Positions 9,101 through 13,116 of a DNA stretch of 15,676 bases are shown here, piece by piece; position 1 is the stretch's first letter; each line of letters begins with the position of its first letter. The stretch covers positions 1-15,676 of the forward strand of contig JAEYVB010000049.1 of assembly GCA_023429345.1 (NCBI GenBank), in the 5' to 3' direction. The position numbers and the translations under genes are program-made. Source of the DNA: Planctomycetota bacterium. Its GTDB lineage: Bacteria; Planctomycetota; Phycisphaerae; Phycisphaerales; UBA1924. The notes beneath the pieces were generated by a model. That model had not been told where the DNA came from. It ran no database searches and saw only the letters and a list, made by a program, of their open reading frames with translations.

Positions 9101-11340
9101 AGGCCGACGCCGCCAGCAACCTCCTGATCGTCGCCGCCAGCGACGAGAACCTCGCCATCGTCAGGGAACTCGTGGCCACCCTTGCCCAGGGCAATCCCTC
9201 CCTCGGCGCCGCCCGCACCGACATCGTCCCGATCACCGCCGGCCGCGCCGCCGACGCCGCCGATGTCGTGAACGACCTCTACGTGGATAAGGAGAACTCC
9301 CGGCGTGGAGCGGGCTCCGTCCGTGTGATCCCGAGCGAGCGGCTGAACGCCCTCGTCGTCACCGGCAACGACGCCGATATCGAGCGCATTACCCAGATTG
9401 TGTCCACGCTCGAATCGGCCGGTGTCGCCACCAACCAGGACATCCGCTTCGTGGGCCTCAGCGCCGCCAACGCCCTCGAGGTGGTCTCCCTCCTCCAGAA
9501 CGTCCTCGCCGGCCGCACCGTCGCCGGCGGTTCCGACATCGCCGCGCGCCAGGCCACCAACATCCGCTTCTTCCGCGACCAGCTCGCGCAGGATGTCCGG
9601 GACCGCACCGGCGAGCCCCCCAGCGAGGCCCAGATCGACGGCGCCATCCGGGAGCAGGTCACCCTCACGCCGGACCTCCGCACGAACTCGGTCGTCGTCA
9701 AGGCCCCTCCACAGGTCATGGAGGTCATCCTCGACATGATCGAGGACCTCGATTCCAGTTCTTCCGGCGCTCGCCGCGTCGCCAAGTTCACGCTCAAGAA
9801 CGCGGATGTCGAGGCCATGGCCATCCTTTTGAGGGATGTGTTCACGCTCCGCCAGCAGGGCGCCAGCTACGTGCTGGTCCCCACGAGCATGCAGTCCCTC
9901 CCCGAGGAAGGGCTCCCCCCCGACCAGACCCTCACCCCCGTCCCCGACGAGCGGCAGGAGCTCGCGATCGCCATCGATAAGCGCACCAACACGCTCATCG
10001 TCTCCGGCACGGAGCAGTACCTCGAGCGCGTCCGCGAAGTCGTCGAGGATCTGGACAACATTCAGGCCCAGGAGCGAGCCCGCGAGGTCTACGCCGTCCG
10101 GAACGTCAAGGCCAAGGACCTGGAGGCGACCCTCACCTCCTACTTCAGCGGCGAGTCCGGCATCCAGCGAGAGATCCTCGGCCCCGATCAGTCGGGGTCG
10201 GTCATGCGGCAGCTCGAGCAGGAAGTCACGGTCGTTGGCGATGAGCTCAGCAACAAGCTCGTCGTCTCCGCGTCCCCACGCTACATCGACGCCGTCATGC
10301 AGATGGTCCGCGAGCTCGATTCGGCCCCGCCCCAGGTCGTAATCCAGGTCCTCCTCGCCGAGGTGACTCTCGATTCCTCCAACACATGGGGTGCCGACGT
10401 CAAGGTCCGCAACCTCGGCGGCCAGAACATGAGCATCGCCTCCCTCGCCGCCGGCGCCGGCGTCGCCGCCGCCCTCGGCGTTCCCAATCTCACCTTCGCC
10501 GCCGCCGATTTCGACCTCATCCTCCGGGCGCTCGAAGCCCAGGGCAAGCTCCAGGTCCTCTCCCGACCCCACGTCACCGCCCGCAACAACGTCCAGGCCT
10601 CCATCCAGGTGGGCGACAACATCGCCGTTGTCCAGGGATCCCTCGAGCGCACGCCCCAGGGCGGCACCGTCGCCAGCGTCGAGCGCAAGGACATCGGCAT
10701 CATCCTGAACGTCACCCCCTCCATCAGCCCCGACGGTTTCGTCAGCATGGAGATCATCCCCGAGATCTCCTCTCTCAGCACGCGCACCACGCAGATCAGC
10801 GCGGACCTCAACGCACCGATCATCCAGCAGCGGAAAGTCAACACCACCGTCACCGTCAAGGACGGTCAGACGATCGTCATCGGCGGCCTGATCCAGACAC
10901 TCGAGGAGGACCGCCGCACCAAGACGCCCTTCCTCGGGGACATCCCGCTCGCCGGCTGGCTCTTCCGGTCCAAGCAGCGCAACGATGTCAAGACCGAGCT
11001 CCTGGTCATCCTGACCCCGCGCGTCATCTACAACGATGCCCCCGACGGCAGCGGCATCGACTCCCTCCGCACCATCACCGCCCACAAGCTCAACCAGCTT
11101 GAAGACCCGACGGATGTCAAGGATTCCATCGTGACCGATCTCCCCCTCGAGGGCCGCGTGCTCCCCTTCGAGGTGCCCGCCCCGGCGGACCCGTCCGCTC
11201 CCTCCACCATCCCCGCGGCCGCGGCCCCGGTCCCGGGCCAGAACGGCGACACTTACAGCCCCTCGCGCCAGGGCGCCTCGCCCAAACCCGAGCGCAAGCC
11301 CAAGGACAGCCCCAAGACTTCCAAACGGTGGGAGTGGTAA
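1..11340 (+). CDS. Giant GspD-like secretin with at least 40 N-type domains (5' end outside window)
   Basis: Secretins are outer-membrane ring proteins. Their C-terminal domain forms a gated barrel through which proteins or pili pass, and their N-domains stack as periplasmic rings. The frame is open at base 1, and the first residues are the end of an N-type domain (LIV near residue 36, closing LD at 54-55). The GTG at base 4 is therefore not a credible start; the gene is 5'-truncated by the window and the signal peptide and any N0 domain are not visible. Residues 62-3443 are 40 successive N-type domains averaging 85 residues. Each has the pattern strand, helix (often ARADxVAxxL), strand, D-x-x-TNSLIV strand, final helix ending in LD. 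Residues 3444-3677 are the secretin pore domain and 3678-3778 a Pro/Ala/Lys-rich tail. GspD and PilQ are about 600-800 residues, so this protein is at least five times longer. No stop or frameshift interrupts 11.3 kb, and conservation of the pattern argues for selection. No other type II secretion or pilus gene is in the window. The exact role is unknown. Confidence 0.93.
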   Translation, partial: TVVGPKLARLARPLLEPENGHFVTPETEAVDELRTLIVRALPEQFPVLEKLVQRLDAEDPGSQQFRVLKISGTDPQGLIERARKLYDERSKGLPVDEAGPVSCEFDDASGGLMISASAGGMRLFNDLLTQVQQLVPPARTTRIIDVHNARAADLIADLTAFLASADPIDAARKVPEPTVRAIDATNALVITAEEPQHRLIVDYVQRLDKLDAALPPLKLLQLRAADAGGVAAMLNEQYDKRPQAERAAKPVEVRADASTNTLIVSAHPDLFEEIKTFVSELNKDRADGAARITELFPLKVAKAVDVAAAMDKLFLPPPVPVDRNNRPMPWLQKPKEVTVSADPNSNTLMINAPAEQMESLRALAEKLDRVELPPQAELRTYRVTGSNLDAISRTLSGMATRGILSGPAQPGKPQVQVLIETEPKSSTLIVAGDSVTFERVDSMLKDLSAVPVEKGLRIVPIANADAEEVRARALAIYDAQVAQIPGANPVEVTIDDASNSLMIVADGEAMERFGKIMDELQRQAGPARDVRMIALRFAKASEVKSFLDDLVKSSETFRVRGGADPVFETIEANNSLLVAAQPAQFTVIEPLIQNLDNQQSAERQPLRILRLQATDAANLASVLQANYDRRPAEKRATQPVDIQADAATNTLIVSAHPDVLPEIEQLVSDLNQQRTFDAEEREIRIFPLKVARAEELAKTIDAMYPEPPMPIDPRTRQPRPDLQRPKEVVVRADRGTNSLIVDAPAKRLAGFEQIVQSLDTQQLAGNVELRSYRIERADLAAAASSVRSAATSGALYAAGAGARPNIPITVDTEPTSRTLIVTGPSDIFKAVESLLKQIDSEPSLPQTGVKIYALKSARAERIQPVLERVILGRVREQLQGRSPQEIQSLVEVAADNGSNSIVVSAPESVLVIADALIATLDQGGGGGATELRVFRLTKGDAESVAKAITASLAAESQTSGEDPPSVTPEPASNSVVIVGTSRQLEKAGKLIEQLDAAVDSGGVGVRTIKLKHARAEAVQPMLEALLRKPSVVSMLPSWEVGRYLAQNGNRPETDVRIAADKAQNAVIISAPVAVLDMAAEIVQNLDVDPGDDRPERPVRIITLANADAAELAANIETLLGEPESGLEPPTVRVDKSSNSLLVRASDAQMTQIEALASKLDSATLSTSRQMRMIPIDRSRADAALMAETLKRLMEQQGGVTVEVIGVQDLLRDPAATPAPKPQSSLPAVEGGGGHWLATFPLVAAFGVSQPEAVPAQPAGLAPEAPASVTIAIDPSTNSLVILGSPRLTDRLAALAAQLEKQMPPEPSKVRICALPQGADAASLADLIRQTVQQLGRTGPGNPGGFTGAVTVSPDPAGSALVVWANDTDFASVTDLLRAVTQLEPGAELTVKVIPLSTVTAAKAIQAVTDLLSASPRGRQAQRYRGSLDLTVQGRDGETSQAKLDPSLVRLTADPNGASVIVAAPASTLPIIERFVSLIDQSPIGDRLAIRRYDLANARSADLAQTLQSLFDSQRQGPNRDEIPQARFIADVRTNSILVTASEPQHADIARVLETMDSGIDESDLTLEIIALRNASPSAVQRIVEQVVIGRNPALKDRVQLSSQDGSSIFVVRAPAEQLAEIKSIVAKVDTAETGGLPIRSVKLERADAQTVASALTKFFQDRAAISSRGPGGGGRQQSRVAIIGDRQSGSLIVSCSDEDFAQLQSLVETFDAPAKARELSYHIVPLENARVSDIEETIQTIASELQYERMGGTFWNPWGGPQRSDNETPGDKLFVTVNERANSVVLMGQGQTLETMMKIIGDLDRPQSDQTRTIVRAVQVERGDLRAIADMVRQITQTPGWRSWRGPDPDAVTVQIDQGRRLLFLVGKAPKVEQAAGYIEQMKGPAGRPDAVLQPITLKYAQAPRAADTLRRVFADRAEANGLPPDAVSIIGSQDGNLLVVSADPESLSVLKDLLGLIDQPELGKDRAIEVYIVRNREADEIAGLLRAQFPRGQGRPESQVIVTPQPSTNAVIVSAQQEDLPQVKALIAQLDLPPTPEMTRVVSVALKTARADEVATALKTALPEGLKIKITPIRRNNTLMITGSDETIAAVMEQIAAIDVEVERPLVELRRVQLKHALAYDVYWTLDSMLRARPRVQNESEPTVDFSRADNTVMVTGTPDQLRDIDRMIEALDVPTQTTRTTEFVKLEFARAEQTAKALEVFYGRLATAATTPAARNVAIVPDPASNSLVISAEESEWEGLRGLLKKLDTEEYDTSRQLAVIPMKHADAGSVARALNEGFRAPVESRFRREQAARQNQNRGNRRNDDETPEPLVLVDNEPTPTVAAEPQTNSLVVFAGRQDMSRIRALVEQIDIPDFVKFAEPRVLPLTSGKASEIAQSVRELYDTQQRGGRNAGGQGPRSIVIVGDDASNCLIIRAEERDYAAIAALAEALQQQGDKARATVRVLPLRNVPAARLQRTIATTFAQSAKQANEVLSVEVDRSSNALVIASSGRMYDDIEKVVKELDGLMPAAPEGASRIGPGGLGQTIFIIDVQNNAPEDVRRQLEQLGVTKPAPEDRPGVVSEPVTLVPLASRRALAVVASPQDGESIVALVRALDAEPASAEQRVCIVGLKLATATAMVNTLEGMMNPAEQAAQTGPARALAEQVRRLSVMRNGLEKGDLSLDLSKPVRLIPDDASNSIMVASTDANVTAICEVIKILDTLPMGEAVVVRMFPLTHASAPRAKTVIDDLFRQGESLRRLPGTRRQGQPTTATGKALAGELAATVDDRTNTLIVAGPEDAVALVEVLLKDLDSDQAARWVEPSLIQLQHADAARLAQTLRQVLIQGLTITPEAVGLQKQIGRLRMAKSGQDLSAPEARIEADLFAPLSGLVITPESTLNALIVLGSPANTAVVRELVAMLDVEAASAANSVRLFPLQFAAADRVSSIIQDVFRQRQQDPAFREEDRVIITADPRTNSLVIATSAGSFSTIEAMLRTLDSELSNNTVGLHVVTVMGADAATLAPRIARLMNDRINASQRSGAVKSPMDAFSIEADAASNLLIVAASDENLAIVRELVATLAQGNPSLGAARTDIVPITAGRAADAADVVNDLYVDKENSRRGAGSVRVIPSERLNALVVTGNDADIERITQIVSTLESAGVATNQDIRFVGLSAANALEVVSLLQNVLAGRTVAGGSDIAARQATNIRFFRDQLAQDVRDRTGEPPSEAQIDGAIREQVTLTPDLRTNSVVVKAPPQVMEVILDMIEDLDSSSSGARRVAKFTLKNADVEAMAILLRDVFTLRQQGASYVLVPTSMQSLPEEGLPPDQTLTPVPDERQELAIAIDKRTNTLIVSGTEQYLERVREVVEDLDNIQAQERAREVYAVRNVKAKDLEATLTSYFSGESGIQREILGPDQSGSVMRQLEQEVTVVGDELSNKLVVSASPRYIDAVMQMVRELDSAPPQVVIQVLLAEVTLDSSNTWGADVKVRNLGGQNMSIASLAAGAGVAAALGVPNLTFAAADFDLILRALEAQGKLQVLSRPHVTARNNVQASIQVGDNIAVVQGSLERTPQGGTVASVERKDIGIILNVTPSISPDGFVSMEIIPEISSLSTRTTQISADLNAPIIQQRKVNTTVTVKDGQTIVIGGLIQTLEEDRRTKTPFLGDIPLAGWLFRSKQRNDVKTELLVILTPRVIYNDAPDGSGIDSLRTITAHKLNQLEDPTDVKDSIVTDLPLEGRVLPFEVPAPADPSAPSTIPAAAAPVPGQNGDTYSPSRQGASPKPERKPKDSPKTSKRWEW
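187..1362 (+). repeat. Five-domain super-repeat, copy A (N-type units 1-5)
   Basis: Five secretin N-type domains, 392 residues in total (62-453). Units begin at bases 187 (unit 1), 415 (2), 646 (3), 865 (4) and 1126 (5), with lengths 76, 77, 73, 87 and 79 residues. Unit 4 carries a longer Pro-rich loop between its first helix and the central strand (PPPVPVD...QKPKEV). Each unit aligns best with the unit five places further on. The clearest pair is unit 3 with unit 8, which share TNTLIVSAHPD exactly; I hand-count about 38 identities in 70 positions. Confidence 0.85.
1363..2538 (+). repeat. Five-domain super-repeat, copy B (N-type units 6-10)
   Basis: Directly follows copy A and is also exactly 392 residues (454-845). 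Units begin at bases 1363 (6), 1582 (7), 1813 (8), 2041 (9) and 2299 (10), with lengths 73, 77, 76, 86 and 80. Correspondence with copy A is clear. Unit 4/9 share FPLKVA(K/R)A, the Pro-rich loop and a (Q)(K/R)PKEV motif. Unit 5/10 share ELR(T/S)YR and TLIV(A/T)G. Unit 1/6 share IDDAS/FDDAS and LMI. DNA differences between copies are largely at third codon positions, so the duplication is old and protein-level selection has acted since. Confidence 0.85.
2539..3006 (+). repeat. Two-domain block, copy A (N-type units 11-12)
   Basis: Unit 11 starts at base 2539 and unit 12 at 2785. Unit 11 (LKSARAERIQPVLE, later AAD and SAP..VL..A) resembles unit 13 (LKHARAEAVQPMLE, AAD, SAP..VL..A). Unit 12 and unit 14 share a DA..(V/L)A..I...L helix, an E-x-PP-x-V approach to the strand and SNS. 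Units 11 and 12 are separated by a Gly-rich linker (five Gly near residue 924). Confidence 0.65.
3007..3501 (+). repeat. Two-domain block, copy B (N-type units 13-14)
   Basis: Unit 13 begins at 3007 and unit 14 at 3280. Unit 13 is longer than its partner unit 11 through an insertion around residues 1028-1053 (LPSWEVGRYLAQNG region) between the first helix and the central strand. The pair fits a tandem two-domain duplication of units 11-12. Confidence 0.65.
3502..3915 (+). repeat. N-type unit 15, split by a Pro/Ala/Gly-rich insertion
   Basis: This unit is 138 residues instead of about 80. The first helix (ADAALMAETLKRLME) and the closing TNSLVI strand with its helix are intact. Between them, residues about 1203-1266, lies an insertion. 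It is Pro/Ala-rich, contains four Gly in a row and a hydrophobic segment (WLATFPLVAAFGV, 1234-1246), then more Pro/Ala. Such linkers are usually flexible; the hydrophobic piece is too short to be a confident membrane span. Confidence 0.75.
3916..5898 (+). repeat. Divergent central N-type units 16-23
   Basis: Unit starts are 3916 (16), 4159 (17), 4456 (18), 4690 (19), 4906 (20), 5149 (21), 5431 (22) and 5665 (23). Apart from units 18 and 21, the usual TNSLIV strand has lost its Asn or is replaced: GSALVV (16), GASVIV (17), GSSIFVV (19), GSLIV (20), RRLLFLV (22), GNLLVV (23). The helix signatures and LD-type ends remain. Unit 20 has a GGGG-containing loop. Units 21 and 22 carry Trp-rich loops. 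The fold assignment rests on register and spacing with neighbours. Confidence 0.7.
5899..7812 (+). repeat. N-type units 24-31
   Basis: Unit starts are 5899 (24), 6121 (25), 6319 (26), 6541 (27), 6772 (28), 7090 (29), 7324 (30) and 7582 (31). Unit 25 is the shortest and most compact of the array (66 residues), with almost no loop between helix and strand. Unit 28 is long, with an Arg/Asn/Gln/Asp-rich insertion. Unit 31 lacks the TNSLIV motif (SRRALAVVAS instead). Units 24 and 26-30 match the consensus well, for example STNAVIVSA in 24 and ASNSLVISA in 27. Confidence 0.75.
7813..8397 (+). repeat. Two-domain block, copy A (N-type units 32-33)
   Basis: Unit 32 (start 7813, 104 residues) has an extra, probably helical insertion (ALAEQVRRLSVMRNG...DLS) before its ASNSIMV strand. 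Unit 33 (start 8125, 91 residues) opens VRMFPLTHASAPRAKTVIDDLFRQ. The long-then-short order and specific motifs recur in units 34-35. Confidence 0.6.
8398..8958 (+). repeat. Two-domain block, copy B (N-type units 34-35)
   Basis: Unit 34 (start 8398, 112 residues) has an insertion like that of unit 32 (KQIGRLRMAKSGQDLS). Unit 35 (start 8734, 75 residues) opens VRLFPLQFAAADRVSSIIQDVFRQ, close to the opening of unit 33. This supports a second two-domain duplication within the array. Confidence 0.6.
8959..10332 (+). repeat. Membrane-proximal N-type units 36-40
   Basis: Unit starts are 8959 (36), 9208 (37), 9436 (38), 9769 (39) and 10075 (40). Unit 38 is 111 residues, with a charged, probably helical insertion (RFFRDQLAQDVRDR...AQIDGAIREQ). 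Unit 39 has a Pro-rich loop before KRTNTLIVSG. Unit 40 is the domain next to the pore and corresponds by position to N3 of GspD. It has an insertion with IQREILGPDQSG and a strand reading SNKLVVSAS, then closes VRELDSAPP directly into the pore domain. Confidence 0.75.
10333..11034 (+). other. Secretin pore (C) domain of the giant secretin
   Basis: Residues about 3444-3677 match the secretin family core. In order: the opening strand QVVIQVLLAEVTL; QGKLQVLSRPHVTARNN (family pattern LSxPxxxxxxN) followed by AxIxVGDNI; a gate-proximal ASVERKDIGIIL close to the GspD sequence VERKxVGIxL; VTPSISPDGFV; EIISSL-type strand with SxS; QRKVNTTVTVKDGQTIVIGGL; and TPFLGDIPLAGWLFR, the hallmark LGDIPxxGxLF motif; finally TELLVILTPRVI. 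The signature spanning residues 3621-3648 fits the classic secretin pattern except for Thr where Val/Ile/Leu usually precedes PxLGDIP. The VERK element places it nearer type II secretion GspD than PilQ, by inspection only. All core segments are present, so the domain looks functional. Confidence 0.95.
11035..11337 (+). other. C-terminal tail of the giant secretin, Pro/Ala- then Lys/Pro-rich
   Basis: After the last pore strand come about 100 residues. First is a possibly helical stretch (SLRTITAHKLNQLED, then a DVKDSIV segment), then a Pro/Ala/Ser-rich low-complexity part, then a basic end with four Lys-Pro or Arg-Lys-Pro style steps, finishing KRWEW. In GspD and related secretins the region after the pore domain (S-domain) binds a small lipoprotein pilotin that escorts the secretin to the outer membrane. 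The position fits that role and the next gene may encode a lipoprotein, but no sequence match to a known S-domain is claimed. Confidence 0.5.
11330..11334 (+). promoter_or_regulatory. Ribosome-binding site of the small exported protein gene
   Basis: GGGAG lies inside the last secretin codons, 6 bases before the ATG. It supports the ATG at 11341 as the start and fits coupled translation across the TAA-ATG junction. Confidence 0.5.
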
Positions 11341-11856
11341 ATGCAGATCCGTGCCGTCGCCTGGGTGATCGCCCTGCTCGCCGCCATGGCCCCCGTGTCC
11401 TGCACGACCGGCCCCAGCCGTCCAGACTCGGCCCCCGACTCCGCGGTCCCGGGCGTGCTCGCTCTGACCGCAACGGATTTCATCGACACCGACAGCAATA
11501 AGTACCGCGACACGAGCACCGTCGTCATCTACGTCTTCGCCGAGTCGGCGCAGTACAAGCTGCCCATGAAGGCCGAGGGCACCTTCGAGTTCGTCCTTGA
11601 GGACCGCGGCGGACGCGCCCTCGCCCGATGGAACATCGGCCCGGACCGGTCGGGCGCCGCCCGGCGCCAGCTCCCCCCCGGCCCCGGGTACGTCTTCGAG
11701 ATCAGCCTGCTCGAGTTCGGCTCGGATCGCCTGGATGTGCCCGAGGCCGAGCTCGTCGCTACGTTCATCCCTGACGACGGCGGCCGCCCGCTCCGGGCCC
11801 GCACACAGTCCCCCCTTCTCCTGGGCTCCGTGGGCCGTTCCGGCGGCATCCCCTGA
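11341..11856 (+). CDS. Small exported protein, probable lipoprotein, translationally coupled to the secretin
   Basis: 171 residues; no family recognised. The start codon follows the secretin TAA with no intervening base, so the two are almost certainly one transcript with coupled translation. The N-terminus has one Arg, a hydrophobic stretch (VAWVIALLAAMA) and Cys at residue 21 in the context APVSC. That resembles a lipobox, although Pro at -3 is less usual than Leu. After a Pro/Ser-rich linker the mature part alternates hydrophobic and polar residues, suggesting beta strands: STVVIYVFAES, TFEFVLED, YVFEISLLEFG, ELVATFIPDD. No other Cys is visible in the mature part. Secretins are often served by small outer-membrane lipoproteins (pilotins such as GspS, AspS, PilF), and the location invites that idea, but no sequence similarity to those is claimed. 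It could equally be an unrelated envelope protein. Confidence 0.85.
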   Translation: MQIRAVAWVIALLAAMAPVSCTTGPSRPDSAPDSAVPGVLALTATDFIDTDSNKYRDTSTVVIYVFAESAQYKLPMKAEGTFEFVLEDRGGRALARWNIGPDRSGAARRQLPPGPGYVFEISLLEFGSDRLDVPEAELVATFIPDDGGRPLRARTQSPLLLGSVGRSGGIP

Positions 11857-11878
11857 GATCCCCGGCCGCCCCCAGCCT

Positions 11879-11890
11879 CCAAAGCTTTGG
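11879..11890. promoter_or_regulatory. 12-bp perfect palindrome in the intergenic region
   Basis: CCAAAGCTTTGG is self-complementary with no spacer. It is an AT-rich island in very GC-rich DNA, 22 bases after the preceding stop codon. As RNA it would form only a weak 4-bp stem, so a protein-binding dyad is more plausible than a terminator. It could also be chance. Confidence 0.25.
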
Positions 11891-11896
11891 CCCGCG

Positions 11897-11925
11897 TTTG
11901 ACCCACCCTTAGCGCGATCTGAACC
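11897..11925 (+). promoter_or_regulatory. Possible PHO box upstream of pstS
   Basis: Three 7-mers occur at an exact 11-bp period: TTTGACC (11897), CTTAGCG (11908) and CTGAACC (11919). Their majority sequence resembles the CTTAACC-type direct repeats bound by PhoB/PhoP-family regulators in several phyla, where repeats also recur every 11 bp. The matches are degenerate (the middle unit fits worst), and the assignment leans on the pstS context. Confidence 0.3.
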
Positions 11926-11945
11926 TGTCGGCCCCGGATCGCCGC

Positions 11946-11951
11946 GATAAT
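11946..11951 (+). promoter_or_regulatory. Candidate -10 element for pstS
   Basis: GATAAT matches TATAAT at five of six positions in an otherwise GC-rich stretch. It lies 43 bases before the pstS ATG. No convincing -35 sits 16-18 bp upstream, as expected for a promoter that depends on an activator. The distance from the putative PHO repeats (20 bp) is longer than in the E. coli arrangement. Confidence 0.35.
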
Positions 11952-11976
11952 CCCGCGACGAAATCAAAGGCCAAAC

Positions 11977-11982
11977 AGGAGA
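11977..11982 (+). promoter_or_regulatory. pstS: Ribosome-binding site of pstS
   Basis: AGGAGA, with 6-7 bases to the ATG at 11989, is the strongest Shine-Dalgarno match in the window. It fixes the pstS start and fits a highly expressed binding protein. Confidence 0.8.
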
Positions 11983-11988
11983 TACTCG

Positions 11989-13077
11989 ATGCTGAAGTCC
12001 CTCGCCTCTGCCGCTCGGCGGATCACCATCGCCGGGGCCGTCCTCGCCGCCTCCCTTGCCCATGCGGATGTCCGGCTCCAGGGCGCTGGGGCCACCTTCC
12101 CCAACCCGCTCTACCAGAAGTGGGTGGCCGAATACCAGAAGGCTCATCCGGGCGTCCGGGTCGACTACCAGTCGATCGGGTCCGGCGGCGGCATCAAGGG
12201 CATCACCGAGAAGACCGTCCAGTTCGCCGGTTCCGACGCCCCCATGAGCAAGAAGGAGCTCGCCGCCGCCGGCGGCGCTGAGGTTCTGATCGAGATCCCC
12301 AGCGTCGCGGGCGCGGTCGTGCCCGCCTACCACGTCCCCGGGATCGCCAAGCCCCTCAACTTCGACGGCGAACTCATCGCCGACATGTTCCTCGGGAAGG
12401 TCTCGAACTGGAACGACCCCCGGATCGCCGCGGCCAACCCCGGCCTCACCCTCCCCAACCTGCCGATCACGCCCGCGTGGCGGACCGACGGCTCCGGCAC
12501 CACGTTCGTCTTCACCAACTACCTCGCCACCCAGAGCGGGGAGTTCAAGCAGGGCGTCGGGATGGGCAAGCAGGTCCGGTGGCCCCTGGGTCAGGGCGGC
12601 AAGGGCAACGAGGGCGTCGCCGCCGTCGTCCAGCAGACGCCCGGGGCCATCGGCTACATCGAGGCGAACTACGCCAACCAGAACAGGATCGCCTACGGCG
12701 CGGTGAAGAACCGGGCCCGCAACTACGTCAAGGCGACCGCCGAATCGGTCTCCGCCGCCGGCGAAGGGGTCGCCGAGACGCTCTCCGGCACCATCCTGGC
12801 CGCCAACCTCTGGAATCAGCCCGGCGATCAGGCCTACCCCATCGCCGCCTTCACCTACCTGATCACCTACAAGGACCTGGGGGCCATCCCGAACATGTCC
12901 GAAGAACAGGCTAAGGCCCTCGCCGACTTCCTCTGGTGGGCAACCCACGAGGGGCAGGCCTTCGCCGCCGAAATGGACTACGCCCCGCTCGCCAAGGGAG
13001 TCCGGGCCAAGGTGGAGGAGGCTCTCCGGTCCATGACCTTCCGGGGGAATCCTGTCCTCCAGTCCGCCGGACACTGA
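11989..13077 (+). CDS. pstS: Phosphate ABC transporter, periplasmic phosphate-binding protein PstS
   Basis: PstS captures inorganic phosphate in the periplasm with high affinity and delivers it to the PstC-PstA channel. The 362-residue product starts with a Sec signal peptide: RR at 10-11, hydrophobic core IAGAVLAASL, and a likely cut after AHA at 24-26. No lipobox Cys is present, so the protein should be soluble. Family motifs are intact: GAGATFPNPLYQKW (32-45), YQSIGSGGGIKG (60-71), GSDAPM (81-86), RTDGSGTT (165-172), WPLGQGGKGNEGVA and GAIGYIE. Phosphate-contacting positions known from E. coli PstS are conserved: Thr/Phe in ATF, Ser of GSGGG, Asp83, Arg165, Ser169, Gly170 and Thr171. The length is close to the E. 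coli protein (346). It is the first gene of the pst operon, with a strong ribosome-binding site and a candidate PHO box upstream. Expression is likely induced by phosphate limitation (inference). Confidence 0.97.
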   Translation: MLKSLASAARRITIAGAVLAASLAHADVRLQGAGATFPNPLYQKWVAEYQKAHPGVRVDYQSIGSGGGIKGITEKTVQFAGSDAPMSKKELAAAGGAEVLIEIPSVAGAVVPAYHVPGIAKPLNFDGELIADMFLGKVSNWNDPRIAAANPGLTLPNLPITPAWRTDGSGTTFVFTNYLATQSGEFKQGVGMGKQVRWPLGQGGKGNEGVAAVVQQTPGAIGYIEANYANQNRIAYGAVKNRARNYVKATAESVSAAGEGVAETLSGTILAANLWNQPGDQAYPIAAFTYLITYKDLGAIPNMSEEQAKALADFLWWATHEGQAFAAEMDYAPLAKGVRAKVEEALRSMTFRGNPVLQSAGH

Positions 13078-13116
13078 GAATCCGCGCACCGGACCGACGA
13101 TTCCGCTACAAAAGAC

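Noticed and set aside
187..10332. The repeat array as a possible collagen-like, adhesin or CRISPR-type repeat
   Set aside because: Units are diverged 66-138-residue protein domains with the secretin N-type strand-helix-strand-strand-helix pattern, not short identical DNA repeats. The intact pore domain at the end settles the family.
11898..11926. TTGACC at 11898 as a -35 element with a sigma-70 -10 17 bp downstream
   Set aside because: The hexamer at that spacing is GAACCT, which does not resemble TATAAT. The better -10-like sequence (GATAAT at 11946) is too far away for this pair.
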